From positions 7,593,001-7,657,000 of the forward strand of contig NC_051096.1 of assembly GCF_901709675.1 (NCBI RefSeq): a stretch of DNA of 64,000 nucleotides, written 5' to 3'. This stretch comes from Syngnathus acus. Taxonomy: Eukaryota > Chordata > Actinopteri > Syngnathiformes > Syngnathidae. The position numbers and the translations under genes are program-made. Of the stretch, positions 1 through 12,000 are shown one piece after another. The stretch's first letter is position 1, and every line of letters starts with the position of its first letter. Below the pieces are notes generated by a model that ran no database searches, was not told the origin of the DNA, and saw only the letters and a list, made by a program, of their open reading frames with translations.

Positions 1-1650
1 CGACAAAAGACGCCATGCAATGGCAAACACTACAAACGACAAAAGACGCCATGCAATGGCAAACACTACAAACGACAAAAGACGCCATGCAATGGCAAAC
101 ACTACAAACGACAAAAGACGCCATGCAATGGCAAACACTACAAACGACATGACGCCATGCAATGGCAAACACTACAAACGACAAAAGACGCCATGCAATG
201 GCAAACACTACAAACGACATGACGCCATGCAATGGCAAACACTACAAACGACATGACGCCATGCAATGGCAAACACTACAAACGACAAGACGCCATGCAA
301 TGGCAAACACTACAAACGTCAAGACGCGCCATACAATGGCAAACACTACAAACGTCAAGACGCGCCATGCAATGGCAAACACTACAAACGACAAAAGACG
401 CCATGCAATGGCAAACACTACAAACGACAAAAGACGCCATACAATGGCAAACAGTACAAACGACAAAACACGCCATACAATGGCAAACAGTACAAACGAC
501 AAGACGCCATGCAATGGCAAACACTACAAACGACAAGACGCCATGCAATGGCAAACACTACAAACGACAAGACGCCATGCAATGGCAAACACTACAAACG
601 ACAAGACGCCATGCAATGGCAAACACTACAAACGACAAAAGACGCCATGCAATGGCAAACACTACAAACGACAAAAGACGCCGTGCAATGGCAAACACTA
701 CAAACGACAAAAGACGCCATGCAATGGCAAACACTACAAACGACAAAAGACGCCATGCAATGGCAAACACTACAAACGACAAAAGACGCCATGCAATGGC
801 AAACACTACAAACGACATGACGCCATGCAATGGCAAACACTACAAACGACATGACGCCATGCAATGGCAAACACTACAAACGACATGACGCCATGCAATG
901 GCAAACACTACAAACGACAAAACACGCCATGCAATGGCAAACACTACAAACGACAAGACGCCATGCAATGGCAAACACTACAAACGACAAGACGCCATGC
1001 AATGGCAAACACTACAAACGACAAGACGCCATGCAATGGCAAACACTACAAACGACAAGACGCCATGCAATGGCAAACACTACAAACGACAAGACGCCAT
1101 GCAATGGCAAACACTACAAACGACAAGACGCCATGCAATGGCAAACACTACAAACGACAAGACGCCATGCAATGGCAAACACTACAAACGACAAAAGACG
1201 CCATGCAATGGCAAACACTACAAACGACAAAAGACGCCATGCAATGGCAAACACTACAAACGACAAAAGACGCCATGCAATGGCAAACACTACAAACGAC
1301 AAAAGACGCCATGCAATGGCAAACACTACAAACGACAAAAGACGCCATGCAATGGCAAACACTACAAACGACAAAAGACGCCATGCAATGGCAAACACTA
1401 CAAACGACAAAAGACGCCATGCAATGGCAAACACTACAAACGACAAAAGACGCCATGCAATGGCAAACACTACAAACGACAAAAGACGCCATGCAATGGC
1501 AAACACTACAAACGACAAAAGACGCCATGCAATGGCAAACACTACAAACGACAAAACACGCCATGCAATGGCAAACACTACAAACAAAACACGCCACGCA
1601 ATGGCAAACACTACAAACAAAACACACCATACAATGGCAAACACTACATA
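1..1650. repeat. 34-36 bp minisatellite array (runs off the left edge)
   Basis: About 46 head-to-tail copies of a unit reading approximately GACGCCATGCAATGGCAAAC followed by ACTACAAACGACAAAA. Length variants are 34 bp (ACAAGACG or ACATGACG joins) and 36 bp (ACAAAAGACG joins), with a few CGTCAAGACGCG and AACAGTACAAA variants near 310-500. Positions 1180-1550 are the most homogeneous block, made of 36-bp units. Each unit carries the inverted repeat GCCAT-gca-ATGGC, able to form a 5-bp stem. Open frames occur on both strands only because the unit lacks stop codons and 36 is divisible by three; they are not genes. The left end is outside the window, so total length is unknown. Confidence 0.97.
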
Positions 1651-1851
1651 CAATAACACTACAATACATACAATACAATCACTACAATACATACAATACA
1701 AACACTACAATACAAACAATACCATACAGTCCAATACCATACAGTCCAATACCATACCATACAAACATCATACCATACAAACACCATACCATACAAATAC
1801 AAACAATACAATGCAATACACCATACAATACAAACACTACAATACAACATT
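1651..1851. repeat. Degenerate A/C/T-rich short repeats at the minisatellite edge
   Basis: The 36-bp array decays after about 1590 into units with AAACAAAACACGCC, then into irregular 5-10 bp repeats of ACAATACAAACACTACAAT and CCATACAGTCCAATA type. The tract is almost free of G on the plus strand. It looks like a decayed array edge or independent simple-sequence growth from the ACTACAAA part of the unit. Confidence 0.85.
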
Positions 1852-1955
1852 GGTTGATTGATAGACCTTTATTCCACAACAGGGAAATTTACTTGTCACA
1901 GCAGCGTACAAGAGTGCAAGAATACAAGGGACAAGTGCCAAATGTAAAAATGGAT
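1852..1955 (-). mobile_element. 3' tail of a fish LINE-type retroelement (fragment)
   Basis: Read on the minus strand, this stretch has features I recognise from 3' tails of fish non-LTR retroelements: TTGCACTCTTGTACGCTGCT, then GTGACAAGTAAATTTCCC, then GGAATAAAGGTCTATC, ending in a short ATCAATCAACC tail. Nothing of the coding part is present, so this is a 5'-truncated copy. The family assignment is from memory of tail sequences and needs a repeat-library search. Confidence 0.55.
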
Positions 1956-2736
1956 AAATAAGAGCCCCCTAGTGGCCTTGCCCCAGGCAGTTGCCTGGTC
2001 TGGTAAAGCACAGCTCTGCGTCAGGGAGTTCGATGGTGTGACTTCTCACCGGCGTCACCCTGCTCACTGGATTCATACAAAAAAAACTTGAAAAGTACAA
2101 ATGGTGCAATTGGTAAAAGTGATTACAGTCAGCTGAAACTTTACACCAACGGGCTTTCACCTGATTTGGGACTACTCTTCCTCAGCATCCTCAACATCAC
2201 TGAGATGTCTCAGGAGCCTCCTGCTTGCTTTGTATAGAAGGGTGCTGGCTGGGAGGCCTTTATGAGCGCTACAAAACACAAACACAAATTATTGCAACAC
2301 TTGTAGACATTGAGTAGAGTGGCAATGGCATGATATTTTGCAACAATTATACATATCAACTACAGTTTTATACTTAAAATATGTATACAATTATCAGTAT
2401 ATTGTAATGAGTTATAATAATGACAAAAGTATCCAAATTATAATATTTTGATCTTATCATCCATCAACTCACTCAGAAATGGCGGCATGAATCGAGCAGT
2501 CGTCCAAAACGGGAGAAAATCACGCTCGCAAATGTTTGTTGCGTAACGGAACCCTCGCCATCTTGGAATAGATTTGAACATGACGTAACCGATTCGTCAC
2601 ATTCGTCACGTTTGCATAACACGGAAATAGCACACTATATGTAATGCAACATTGTTAATTTGACGAAACAAAACGCCAAAGAGATTTGAAATACTGTCGC
2701 GGCAAAACTACAGTCGCGGTGGCCGTGACGTGTGAA
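1956..2736. other. Unannotated spacer
   Basis: This is AT-rich single-copy-looking sequence. I see no coding frame with family resemblance, no tRNA and no clear repeat boundary. Positions about 1960-2060 (GAGCCCCCTAGTGGCCTTGC onward) may be part of the adjacent retroelement or of another SINE-like copy, but I cannot define ends. Confidence 0.5.
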
Positions 2737-3527
2737 AATCTTGCAAACAAACAAGGCGTCCGTCGTGATTTGAAACGGCAATGAACGACAAACATTTGAT
2801 AGCATACTAGCTTACCCGAGAAACCGCCACACGGTCGGTGGCGCCTTGAATCCTGCAACAAACAAACAAACAAGGCGTCCGTCGTGAGGAACGCCAATGA
2901 ACGACAAACATTTGATAGCATACTAGCTTACCCGAGAAACCGCCACACGGTCGGTGGCGCCTTGAATCCTGCAACAAACAAACAAACAAGGCGTCCGTCG
3001 TGAGGAACGCCAATGAACGACAAACATTTGATAGCATACTAGCTTACCCGAGAAACCGCCACACGGTCGGTGGCGCCTTGAATCCTGCAACAAACAAGGC
3101 GTCCGTCGTGAGAAACGCCAATGAACGACAAACATTTGATAGCATACTAGCTTAGCCGAGAAACCGCCACACGGTCGGTGGCGCCTTGAATCCTGCAACA
3201 AACAAACAAACAAGGCGTCCGTCGTGAGGAACGCCAATGAACGACAAACATTTGATAGCATACTAGCTTACCCGAGAAACCGCCACACGGTCGGTGGCGC
3301 CTTGAATCCTGCAACAAACAAACAAACAAGGCGTCCGTCGTGAGGAACGCAAATGAACGACAAACATTTGATAGCATACTAGCTTACCCGAGAAACCGCC
3401 ACACGGTCGGTGGCGCCTTGAATCCTGCAACAAACAAACAAACAAACAACAAACAAGGCGTCCGTCGTGAGGAACGCCAATGAACGACAAACATTTGATA
3501 GCATACTAGCTTACCCGAGAAACCGCC
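2737..3527. repeat. 116-bp tandem array with embedded (ACAA)n
   Basis: Seven copies of a unit containing GGCGTCCGTCGTGAGGAACG, CCAATGAACGACAAACATTT, GATAGCATACTAGCTTACCC, GAGAAACCGCCACACGGTCG and GTGGCGCCTTGAATCCTGCA, then an (ACAA/CAAA) microsatellite. The period is 116 bp in most copies, 108 bp where the microsatellite is short (about 3048-3155), and longer in the last copy, where ACAAACAAACAACAAACAA is expanded. The first copy (about 2750) is diverged and the last is cut at 3527. Minus-strand frames through it are repeats of one spurious peptide. Confidence 0.95.
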
Positions 3528-3711
3528 CGCGTGTCGCACCTGCATATGACAACTTCCCTTGAGCACACACCGTCCCCAATTCATGACGTCACATCCGCCA
3601 ATTCAAATCTCCCTCGCCTGCTCGTCCAATGGCGCTTCGCACACTCGCGTACCACGTGACAGGCCACTTCATTAGGGAAAAATCATGGTCAAAGTGAAAA
3701 GTGCCACACCC

Positions 3712-3790
3712 GCCAAGGGCAGGTCTCGAACACTAGTTCCATCGCATCAGAAGCAATGACATTAACCACTCGACCAAAGACTCGTGACTA
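3712..3790 (-). repeat. tRNA-like (Ser-type) sequence, copy 1: SINE head or tRNA pseudogene
   Basis: On the minus strand there is an A-box-like TGGTCGAGTGGTTAATG, a perfect 6-bp anticodon-type stem CATTGC/GCGATG closing a 7-nt loop TTCTGAT, and a B-box-like TGTTCGAGACC. The acceptor stem does not pair convincingly, so a functional tRNA is unlikely. The D-arm resembles tRNA-Ser, while the loop would read CTG. It is most likely a tRNA-derived SINE head or tRNA pseudogene. A related copy lies about 270 bp away. Confidence 0.55.
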
Positions 3791-3810
3791 TTGCAGTGAC
3801 AGAAGAGCAC

Positions 3811-4530
3811 GTCTGCATCACCGCGCCCCCTTTCCAACCAATCGGATTTCATTCTCATTGCCCCACCCACTTCCTGAGACCTCAGCGAATCATGAAGCAG
3901 TATTAAACAAGCGAAAGGAAAAAAATAAATGAAAAATAAGAGTCACAATCTTTATGCAGAAGTGAGAGAAAATTGACAAAGTACAGCCCAACGGTAGGGT
4001 TCGAACCCTCGTTCCACCGTATCAGAGACAATGACGTTAACCACTCGACCAAAGACTCGTGCCTATTGCAGTGACAGAAGAGCAACCCACGCTCACCTCA
4101 AGACTGAAAACTGCCTTCAAAAACCTAATGCCACTTTGCCCGCCTCCTACCTCTGCCCAAATTCAGTCTGACCAATCAGAGCGCAGCTGAAATTGGCCTG
4201 ACCGCGCCCACATATCCATCAGTCAATCGGAAGGCAGCATTTCAAATCGACGACGCCACGACCACTTCACATCCCACCGATCACAGGACACCTCGTCTGC
4301 ATCACCGCGCCCCCTTTCCAACCAATCGGATTTCATTCTCATTGCCCCACCCACTTCCTGATACCTCAGCAAATCATGAAGCAGTATTTAACAAGCAAAA
4401 TGAAAAAAAAAATGAAAAAAAGTCACAAACTTTATGCAGAAGTGAGAGAAAAATCGACAAAGTACAGCCCGTGGATAAGGTCGGGTCCCGAACCATGGTT
4501 CTATCGTGTTTTACTTATTACTTGTTCTCC
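3811..4530 (+). repeat. Local direct duplication (~180 bp, offset ~476 bp)
   Basis: Positions about 3811-3985 and 4287-4468 are near-identical in direct orientation. Shared landmarks are GTCTGCATCACCGCGCCCCC, CAATCGGATTTCATTCTCAT, CCACCCACTTCCTGA and CTTTATGCAGAAGTGAGAGA. The second copy runs into a strongly degraded third tRNA-like segment (about 4465-4530, GGTCGGGTCCCGAACCATGG). Together with the two tRNA-like copies this indicates a small nested repeat cluster. Confidence 0.85.
3985..4062 (-). repeat. tRNA-like (Ser-type) sequence, copy 2
   Basis: On the minus strand there is an A-box-like TGGTCGAGTGGTTAACG and a perfect pol III B-box GGTTCGAACCC with a pairing T-stem (GGG/CCC). The anticodon stem is less perfect than in copy 1 and the acceptor stem is again not convincing. 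Both copies are followed on the plus strand by the same CTATTGCAGTGACAGAAGAG, which shows they share a larger duplicated unit. Confidence 0.55.
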
Positions 4531-6764
4531 GTTTCTAAAAGGTCACTGACCTTTGGGGAGAGCAAACAGCAAATACACAGCAACAGAGCTCACGGCACAT
4601 TTTCTGATACTTTTCTATAACTGATGTTGCGCCCTGACATTTTGGACTCCATATAAGTCACGTAGGAGGCTTTCACGACTAAGTCGTCCAACCTCCACAA
4701 CTTGGAGATGGTCGCAACGCGCGGACCCGCTGCAAGGTGTACACTTCTGCCTCTAATAAATTCTCTCCGTCTCTTTTCTTCTCGCCCGGTGACAGTAGCG
4801 CCTTTATGCATAATGCGGATGCTCCTTGCGGAGGTCGAATGAAAGCTCACGTCGACATGTGTCAGGAGCTCGCCGCGTCGCCCTGGACTAATGATGGCAC
4901 GCCGGCCGGCCCGCTGCCCTCGGCGGATGCTTGCACCCGCATCCAGTATGCGCGTGCACGGGTTCGTCATGCTGATTAAAAAAGCGCCCCCTCCCCTCCT
5001 CTCTCCGCTCCCACCCCGGCCGGCTAACAAAGCCCCTCAGAAAAAGACAGCGGGGAACACGAAGCGGTGTCAGGTCGGCCCGGGTGAGGCCGCCGGATGG
5101 GTGTCACCTGAATTTAGCCGCCTAATATGACAGCCGCCCGCTGACGGCTTGTCGGCCCAGTGTCACTTTGCCAGAGTTTGGGGGCCCCGTTCTCATGCAA
5201 AGCATTTGGACCACACGTGAATGAGACTCGTCACGCTGTCCGCCGAGGCTGCCGGATGAAACGCCTTTGACAACCCGACCAGGAATAGTCGGGAATAATG
5301 AGGAAATGGCAGCCACGACAGTTGTAACCTATTTATTTTCTAACGCGCACGCACAAATGTCTCCGGGAGGGTGATGTCACCCTCCGCGTTGTGGTCAACC
5401 CGAGACGTCCGCAACCTACTTTTCATGTGACGTGTCCCCGACAATTCTTATTTTTCCAACTGTACAGCCAGCGAGACAAGTCAAAGCCTCACGAGTCAAC
5501 ACGTTCCAGGTGGGTGCTTCTTTTTGGGCCTGTCTTCCCTACGCTTAGTCACTCTTGCAAAGTCTGTCAAGCTTTCAGAGCCAACATGGATTTGCAGTTC
5601 TTGTTGGAGGGAACATTAACATCAACCACATATTAATTTGTAAACAATGCAGCTAAGCCTCTGGCTGGCTGACGTTGTTACAGGTGATCCCTTTTTCAAA
5701 CTTGTGAACTCGTACATAATAGCGGAACGACCTGTCCAATAACAATCGACGATGCTACTTTCCCAGATGACTCGAAGGACTCAAACACCTATCAAGAAAT
5801 CAACAAACCTGTCAAAATGATGACAAATAGGGCCAGGCTCTTCAATTACTACCGATACCTTTCACCTACACTTTTGTTTTCGTTAACACAATGACTATTT
5901 TTTTAAATACCACTAACATTGTCATATTAGTTGGGCTTATGTATCGGTGGCTGGTATCGGCAGCCTCCGAGAGGAGCCGATACCTTTGAATGACACTAGT
6001 GGCCGCCTGATAACTATACTTGGTGTCCATTCTCGCCCGGCCTGAATTAAAATAACCTTTTGGACACTGACAAATAAAGGGGGGCTTCAAAAAATGCCAC
6101 TACAATACTTTCCATGTTGTGTCTAAATGGCTCTCAAACCTTCTAAGGCTGAGCACCCCCCCAAAAAAAAGCCATCAGCTCCAGGTTGGAGCAAAAGGAG
6201 GCGGTGGGGGGCATTTTGCTGCGTGACACCGCAAGCTTCATTGTTCCCGGGAGTGAAGACGCCTGAGGCGAACCTTCACGCGCCGAGCGGGGCGGTACCG
6301 TGTCTACTTAAATGCCCTCGGTGGAAATGTGCCGCGGCTTCTCGCTTTTTATCATCAAGTGCCCGACTCTGCTGGTGAACGGCAAAGCCAAGCTCCGCGT
6401 CAAACACGCGCGTGCGTCACAAGTGCATTTTGTCCTCTCTCTATTTTATCTACAACACCCCACACTATAAAGGGATTATTATTTTTTTTGCCTATATAAA
6501 CATACACGGGCAGAGATTTGGGGCTCTGAAATGCAAAACACAAGTCTATCAAGCCTTCCTTAATAACAAGCTCAACAAAATACAACACACACATCTGATA
6601 GAAAATACAAGATTCACAATTAAGGAACCTACACTTGAACTTTTGTTAAACCATAACTTCAATACCCTGTTACTTTTAAGTTGTAGTTTGCTTTTATTAC
6701 ATTTATTTCACTCGGGTAAGATTCAGGAATATTTTCTGTTTCTTCTTTCTGGAGAAATCTGAAA
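4531..6764. other. Non-coding spacer downstream of tshz1 and the LINE
   Basis: No protein family is recognisable in any frame. Two GC-rich patches (about 4830-5100 and 6170-6400) are surrounded by AT-rich sequence. At about 5941-5990 there are paired GTATCGGTGGCTGGTATCGG and GAGCCGATACC segments, which resemble the subterminal GTATCGG motifs of old hAT-type elements in fish. No intact terminal repeats are seen, so I treat it as a possible relic only. Confidence 0.45.
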
Positions 6765-7537
6765 CAAAGTCCAAGTCAAAGTCTGCTTTACTGTCAATTT
6801 CTTCACATGCCAAGACACACAAAGAAATCGAAATGACGTTCCCACTATCCCGCGGTGACAAGACATAGACAAGACAATATGTACATACAAGTAAACACAA
6901 AAAATAAAAACAAAAAGGCACAAACAATGAATAAATAAGAGTGATGAATAAATAATAAATAAACAAATAACACAATAAATAAGAGGAGCAAAAATGGAGC
7001 AAGTGTGCATACAGCAGACAGTCAGAATAGAGCGCAAAAGTACAGGACGCTACGCAGAAGGGGGGAGAGAGTTCAGGATCCTGAGTATGAAGCTGTTGGT
7101 GAGTCTGGTGGTGCGGGAGCGGAGGCTCCTGTACCTCTCTCTTCCCAGAGGGCAGAAGATCAAACAAAGAGTGAGCGGGGTGACTCACATCACACACAAT
7201 CGCGGTCGCCTTGCGGGTGAGACGGGAGGTGTAAATGCCCTTCAGGGAGGGGAGTGAAGCACCAATAATCTTACCAGCCGTGTTCACTATGCGCTGCAGG
7301 GCCTTCATGTTGTATTCAGTGCAGCGATACAACTGGAGAGGACGCTCTCAATGGTGCCACGGTAGAATGTAGTCATGACGGCCGGAGGAGCACTTGTACT
7401 TCCTGCGGAAACTCAGGCGGCGCTGAGCGTTCTTCGCCAGTGATGCGAAGTTGGTGGACCAGGAGAGATCCTCACTGATGTGCACCCCCAGGAACCTGGT
7501 GCTGCTCACTCTCTCCACCACAGCACCGTCGATGGGT
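6765..7537 (-). mobile_element. 5'-truncated, frameshifted LINE (L2/jockey-group) 3' end
   Basis: On the minus strand from 7537 downward, translation gives the C-terminal part of a non-LTR retrotransposon ORF2. Visible pieces are FLGVHISEDLSWSTN, NAQRRLSFRRKYK, LQRIVNTAGKIIGASLPSL, IYTSRLTRKA and SHPAHSLFDLLPSGKR, and in another frame RYRSLRSRTTRLTNSF. These match the end of the reverse-transcriptase ORF common in fish LINEs, after the catalytic domain. Stop codons and frame changes (near 7370 and 7150) and an apparent internal deletion show it is dead. The 3' UTR ends with GACAGTAAAGCAGACTTTGA. Clade assignment is by resemblance only. Confidence 0.8.
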
Positions 7538-9090
7538 TACATTTAAATGTGCCATGAATGACTCTTACCATTTGTTTGCGCTTCACACCACTAATTATTA
7601 CATATATGTCGATTATTTTGATCATAATCTGTCATCTTCCATGTTTTTCAACCAGCTTTCTTTTGTACACTACACAGTGACAGCGTTGAAGTTGAAACCA
7701 TGGCCTTTATTTTACAACCAAAGACAAAAATAGCATCATTGAAAATTAACAAGATAAACTCCAAGAAAATCAATTTGTTCCTTCATTTTTGTGTTACAAG
7801 TGCTTTTGTGGTAACCACACTTAATGACAAATAAAAATCAGAACTATACCTAACATGATACACTTTCGGCCATCTTTGTTTACAAAATAACATTATAAAA
7901 ATTTACACGGTACAAACAATGTGGCGTTGGAACAAGCGAAATATGCCCACACGCATCTGCTTGCTCATTATTCACACTTGATTCCTTTTACAACAATCAC
8001 CCAACTAATGCAAATACTTGCGATGCTACCTTTCTTTTGCTTGCTCTTTTGAAAGCGGCTGTGATTTATTCATTCCTTGCCACTTGCTTAAATAGCTACA
8101 ATAACATTTTTACAGCATCCTTCAACCGCTTCACCTTCATTTCAATGGTTGTCAATTGTTCCAAAATGGAGCTTCCCCTCATTTGCCGCCCGCCCGCCCG
8201 CCCGCCGCTTTACATTAAAACATGCACAAACAAGCTCATAAATAATACGCGCGTTGACCGTGACACAAACAGGGGAGCGCCGGTCCACTTTTAAAACGAC
8301 AGATGGACCGTTCCCAAAGGCTCATAAAAGATGCAGTGCGCCCACAACACGGTTGCGACGCCGTTTTGGTCAATTTACAGCAACCCGCAATGTTTTGGCT
8401 TTGGAACGGTGCAAGGACCCCCCCCCCCATCCCAAACACCTTGCACCACCTAGTATGGCCATAATGCATCAATGATTTCTTACACTATGTGGCATAATTT
8501 TCTGTGTATCATGCTTTATTTCCATGATTCCATTTCCAGGATGAAATTTAAAAACAAATCAATAACTTTCAATTCCACACCAACATTGACCCGCTTTCGC
8601 AATTACATTTCAATCAACTACACTGAACACACAAGACTGAGCAGCATTGAGGTCATTACCAAAAAGGTTTGTCCTGCATATGATACGGCGGGTGACAGGT
8701 AAAATTGTGGCAACTTACATATCAACCCGACCTATTCCAATCTTTACGTTTTGTTTATATATATGTTTATGGGAGGGGGTTGGATCATTCCCCCCTTTGA
8801 CATCATCAGAAGACAACAGTTCTAACATAACTTATGCTTTACAAAAGAATTCATCATCGCCCTGACATTTGACCCAAACGACAACAAACTAAACAACAAA
8901 TACCATACGTGGCTGTTTATTTGTCCAACGTTTTCCATTGCCAATTCAACATGGAAATAAAGCGTGATACACACATTGGCAAAGCGACTGTGTGCGCCGT
9001 GACGACGCTTTGTACATTTGTGGTTCCCACGGATTCAACCTAGGCTTTTTGGGTGCCACGTCTGTCCCGTAACGCAACGGCGCGCTCTAG
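7538..9090 (-). other. tshz1: tshz1 3' UTR and downstream flank, candidate poly(A) signals
   Basis: This AT-rich, non-coding region lies directly after the tshz1 stop codon on the minus strand. AATAAA hexamers on that strand are at 8921-8916, 8520-8515, 8070-8065 and 7711-7706. Teashirt mRNAs in other vertebrates usually have long 3' UTRs, so a distal site is plausible, but which one is used cannot be decided from sequence. The UTR would end before the LINE fragment at 7537. Confidence 0.5.
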
Positions 9091-12000
9091 TCACTGCTTG
9101 TCAAACTCTTTGACAAAGATCAAGTGGTCCTCGGGGGAGTTGCCGTGCGTCTTGCGCAGGTGCAGTTTGATAGCGTGCTTGGTCACAAAGGGCCTAACGC
9201 ACCCGTCGTCGTCGTGTTCCGTGAACTCCGACTGACCGAGGGTCTTATCGTCCGTCCTGCCGACCGTCTGCTGCTCCAGGAAGTCTATGGAGAGCTTGGA
9301 GAGGTCCCGCAGGGTGAAGCCCAGGTGGGACTCCAAGTGGCGAATGTAGGAGGAAGGAGTTCTGAACTGGGAGGCGCAGTCGCCGCATAGAAACAACGGC
9401 TGCCCGGTGTCCATGTTCTTCAGGAACTTGGTGCCGCCGGTCCGCTTTAGCTGGTACTTCACATTGGCCAGCCAATGCGAGATGGTGGTCATGGAGAGAC
9501 CGGTGAATTTGCAGATGCGTACCCGCTCCTGCGGGCCCAGGTCGCTGATGACAAACTTCCCCTCGGCGGTCTCGCGCAAGCTGGAGGCGAACTGTGCCTG
9601 GAGGATCAGGAGGTGCTGCGGATTCCAGTTGGACTGCCGCCCTTTCCTCCTCTGGACGGGGGACAGCTCCCCATCCTCCAAAGTCCCCCCGTCGACGTCC
9701 GACTTGTCCGACGCGGAGGACGGTGTGGTGGACTTGGGCGTCGAGCGGCCCGTCAGATTCTTCACCATGTCGGATATGTCCATTAAAGCGTTCTCGCCCA
9801 GGGGAGGGGATGATGACCGGGACGCGCTTTTGGAGACCGGCTGCGGGTTCACCGCGGTACCGTTCGCAGGTGCCGTTCCGTGGGCGCTCCTCGATTTGGT
9901 CAAATCCATGGGCTGCTCATCGTTTTGGTACTCGGCCGACAGGTCGGCCGGCTTGGTGACCGCCGACTTGCCGTTGAGCTTGTGGAGCGTGGCGAAGGGG
10001 TCGCCGAAGGGCACGATCACCTTGGCGGCTTTGCCCAAGTGGGTGTTCATGACGGACTGCAGTGCGCTGAGGGGGTTAAGGAGGGGCCGCTCTGGGGAGT
10101 GGTCGGTAATGATGCTCAGGTTGTTGCGGACGTCATCGCGTAACTTTTTAGGAGACCTTGCTTCCTCCTCCTTCATCCGCATACCCTTTCTACTCTCTTT
10201 ACTTCTCCAATGAATTCTGTCGGTCTTATCTGAATTGGGCGAAACACGTTTATCCTTCCAATTTGGCGACGGTGACTTGGCGCACCTGCCTTTCTCTTCC
10301 TTCTCACTTTTCCCCAGGCTTTTCCCAGTCACCTTCTCTACCAGTTTCTCCATGGCCTGCACGTTGTTCTTGAGGCTCGGCGACGAAGACGGGCTGCCGG
10401 GCGACGAGTCGGAGGGAAGCGCTACCTTTACGGAGCTGCTGCTGCTGAATAAAGGCTGAACCTGGGCGCAAGACGGAAGCGTCGACTTGAGGGAGCCCTG
10501 AAACTGGTAGGCGGCGTGGATGCTGGGGTAGCCGCCCCACGTCGGGGTGCCCGTCTGGGCCTTGCTTATTGCGCTCGACACCGTGTTTGCCAATGATTTC
10601 AAGATGTCCAGTCCGCCTTTAGGTGCCTCCTCCAAGTCCTCTTCTCTGAGATACTGGTAGGACTTGGCCTCTGGCTTATCTGACTTCTCAGGTGGATCTT
10701 CCTTCTCTTCTTTAATTTTTGTCTCTACTTCCAATGTCGTTTCAGTCTCTTCTTCTGCCTCACCATCCTCTCCCTCGCCTTTCTCCTCCTCGGGCGTTAC
10801 CGGCCGCAAAGGGGAGTCGGGTTGCGACTTCTCGTCGGGAACCGGGAGCTTGCAAGTCGTCGGAGGCAAGGGGATGGACTGAAATTTCTCCTCGCTAGAG
10901 GGATCGAAAACCAGTTGCTTCCCCTTTTTTGACGCCGAGTTGGTGACTTTGAGAAAGTGACCCGTGACCATCATGTGCGCCGTCAGTTGCTGCAAGGTGT
11001 CATGGGAACTGCCGCACTCCATGCATTTGAGGATTTGCGCCTTGCGGGCCTCGAATTGCCACGTGTAGCTGGCGCCGTTCTGGTAACCGTAGCGGTTGTT
11101 GGGCGTGACGTAAGGATTGCTCAGCCTCTGCTCTTTGGCCGTCTCTCCCAGCGGGACGCCGGAGGACGCAGAGTCGGGCGAGCCGGGCGACATTAACTCG
11201 TGAAAGGCTCTTTTTTTGGTGGGCGGGACCAGCTTGGAGGCCAGAGCCGGCATGGGTTCTTTCAGAGGCACTTTCTGATAGTGTTTTGTTTTGATCATGT
11301 GGACGCTGAGATCCTGCAAGGACTCAAAGGAGTGGCCGCAGTACATACATTTGAGAACCTTCTGGGCGTCCTCTTTGCCCTCCATTTCCAGCAGGGAGCG
11401 CTTACGAGGCTTGGACCACTTCTTGCCCCGATCGTCCTCCGTGTCTTTATTGTCGTCGCGGTAGTGGCCCGTCTCGTTCATGTGAATGGTCAGGCCCACC
11501 AAGGTGTCGTAGGCCGCGCTGCAGTCCTTGCACCTGAACTTACTGGCGCCCGTGAACACGGGTCCGTACAGCTTGTTGTTTTGCCTGTACAGCTGGACGG
11601 TGCTGAAGAGGCTCGGTTCTGGGAGAAGCTGGTAGGGCGTGTGGCGAAAGGTTTTGGCCAGAGCCGCCTGGTGCCAGTCGTAGGCTAGCCCCGAATTGAC
11701 TCCCGTGCCGTCGGATGCCGTTCGTGATGCCACGGTAGTGGCGGGGGTCAGATTGGCGCTAGCGCAGGGGCCGCTCGACCGGCTCTTTGACGGGACGTTT
11801 GATCGGCCGTGGTTGTTTAGGATCCCGTTGCTCTCGTGGTGTTGTCCGCTTTTGTTGCTCTTGCCGAACGCTACCTGGTCTTTCGGTTGAGCTTTCGGCA
11901 CGTCCGAAGCAATGCTCCACGAGGCGTCCGACATCAAGTTCGCGTAGACGGCTTTCATTTTGGCCAAACTGTCCCGCAAAGAGAGGCCGTTGAGCGGCTC

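Noticed and set aside
1-1961. Long overlapping open frames on both strands in the minisatellite
   Set aside because: They are in-frame readings of a stop-free 36-bp unit in several frames at once, with no start context, domain or splice signal.
2655-3584. Chain of minus-strand frames with Cys-rich repeated peptide
   Set aside because: Each is one unit of the 116-bp tandem array; the peptide repeats only because the DNA does.
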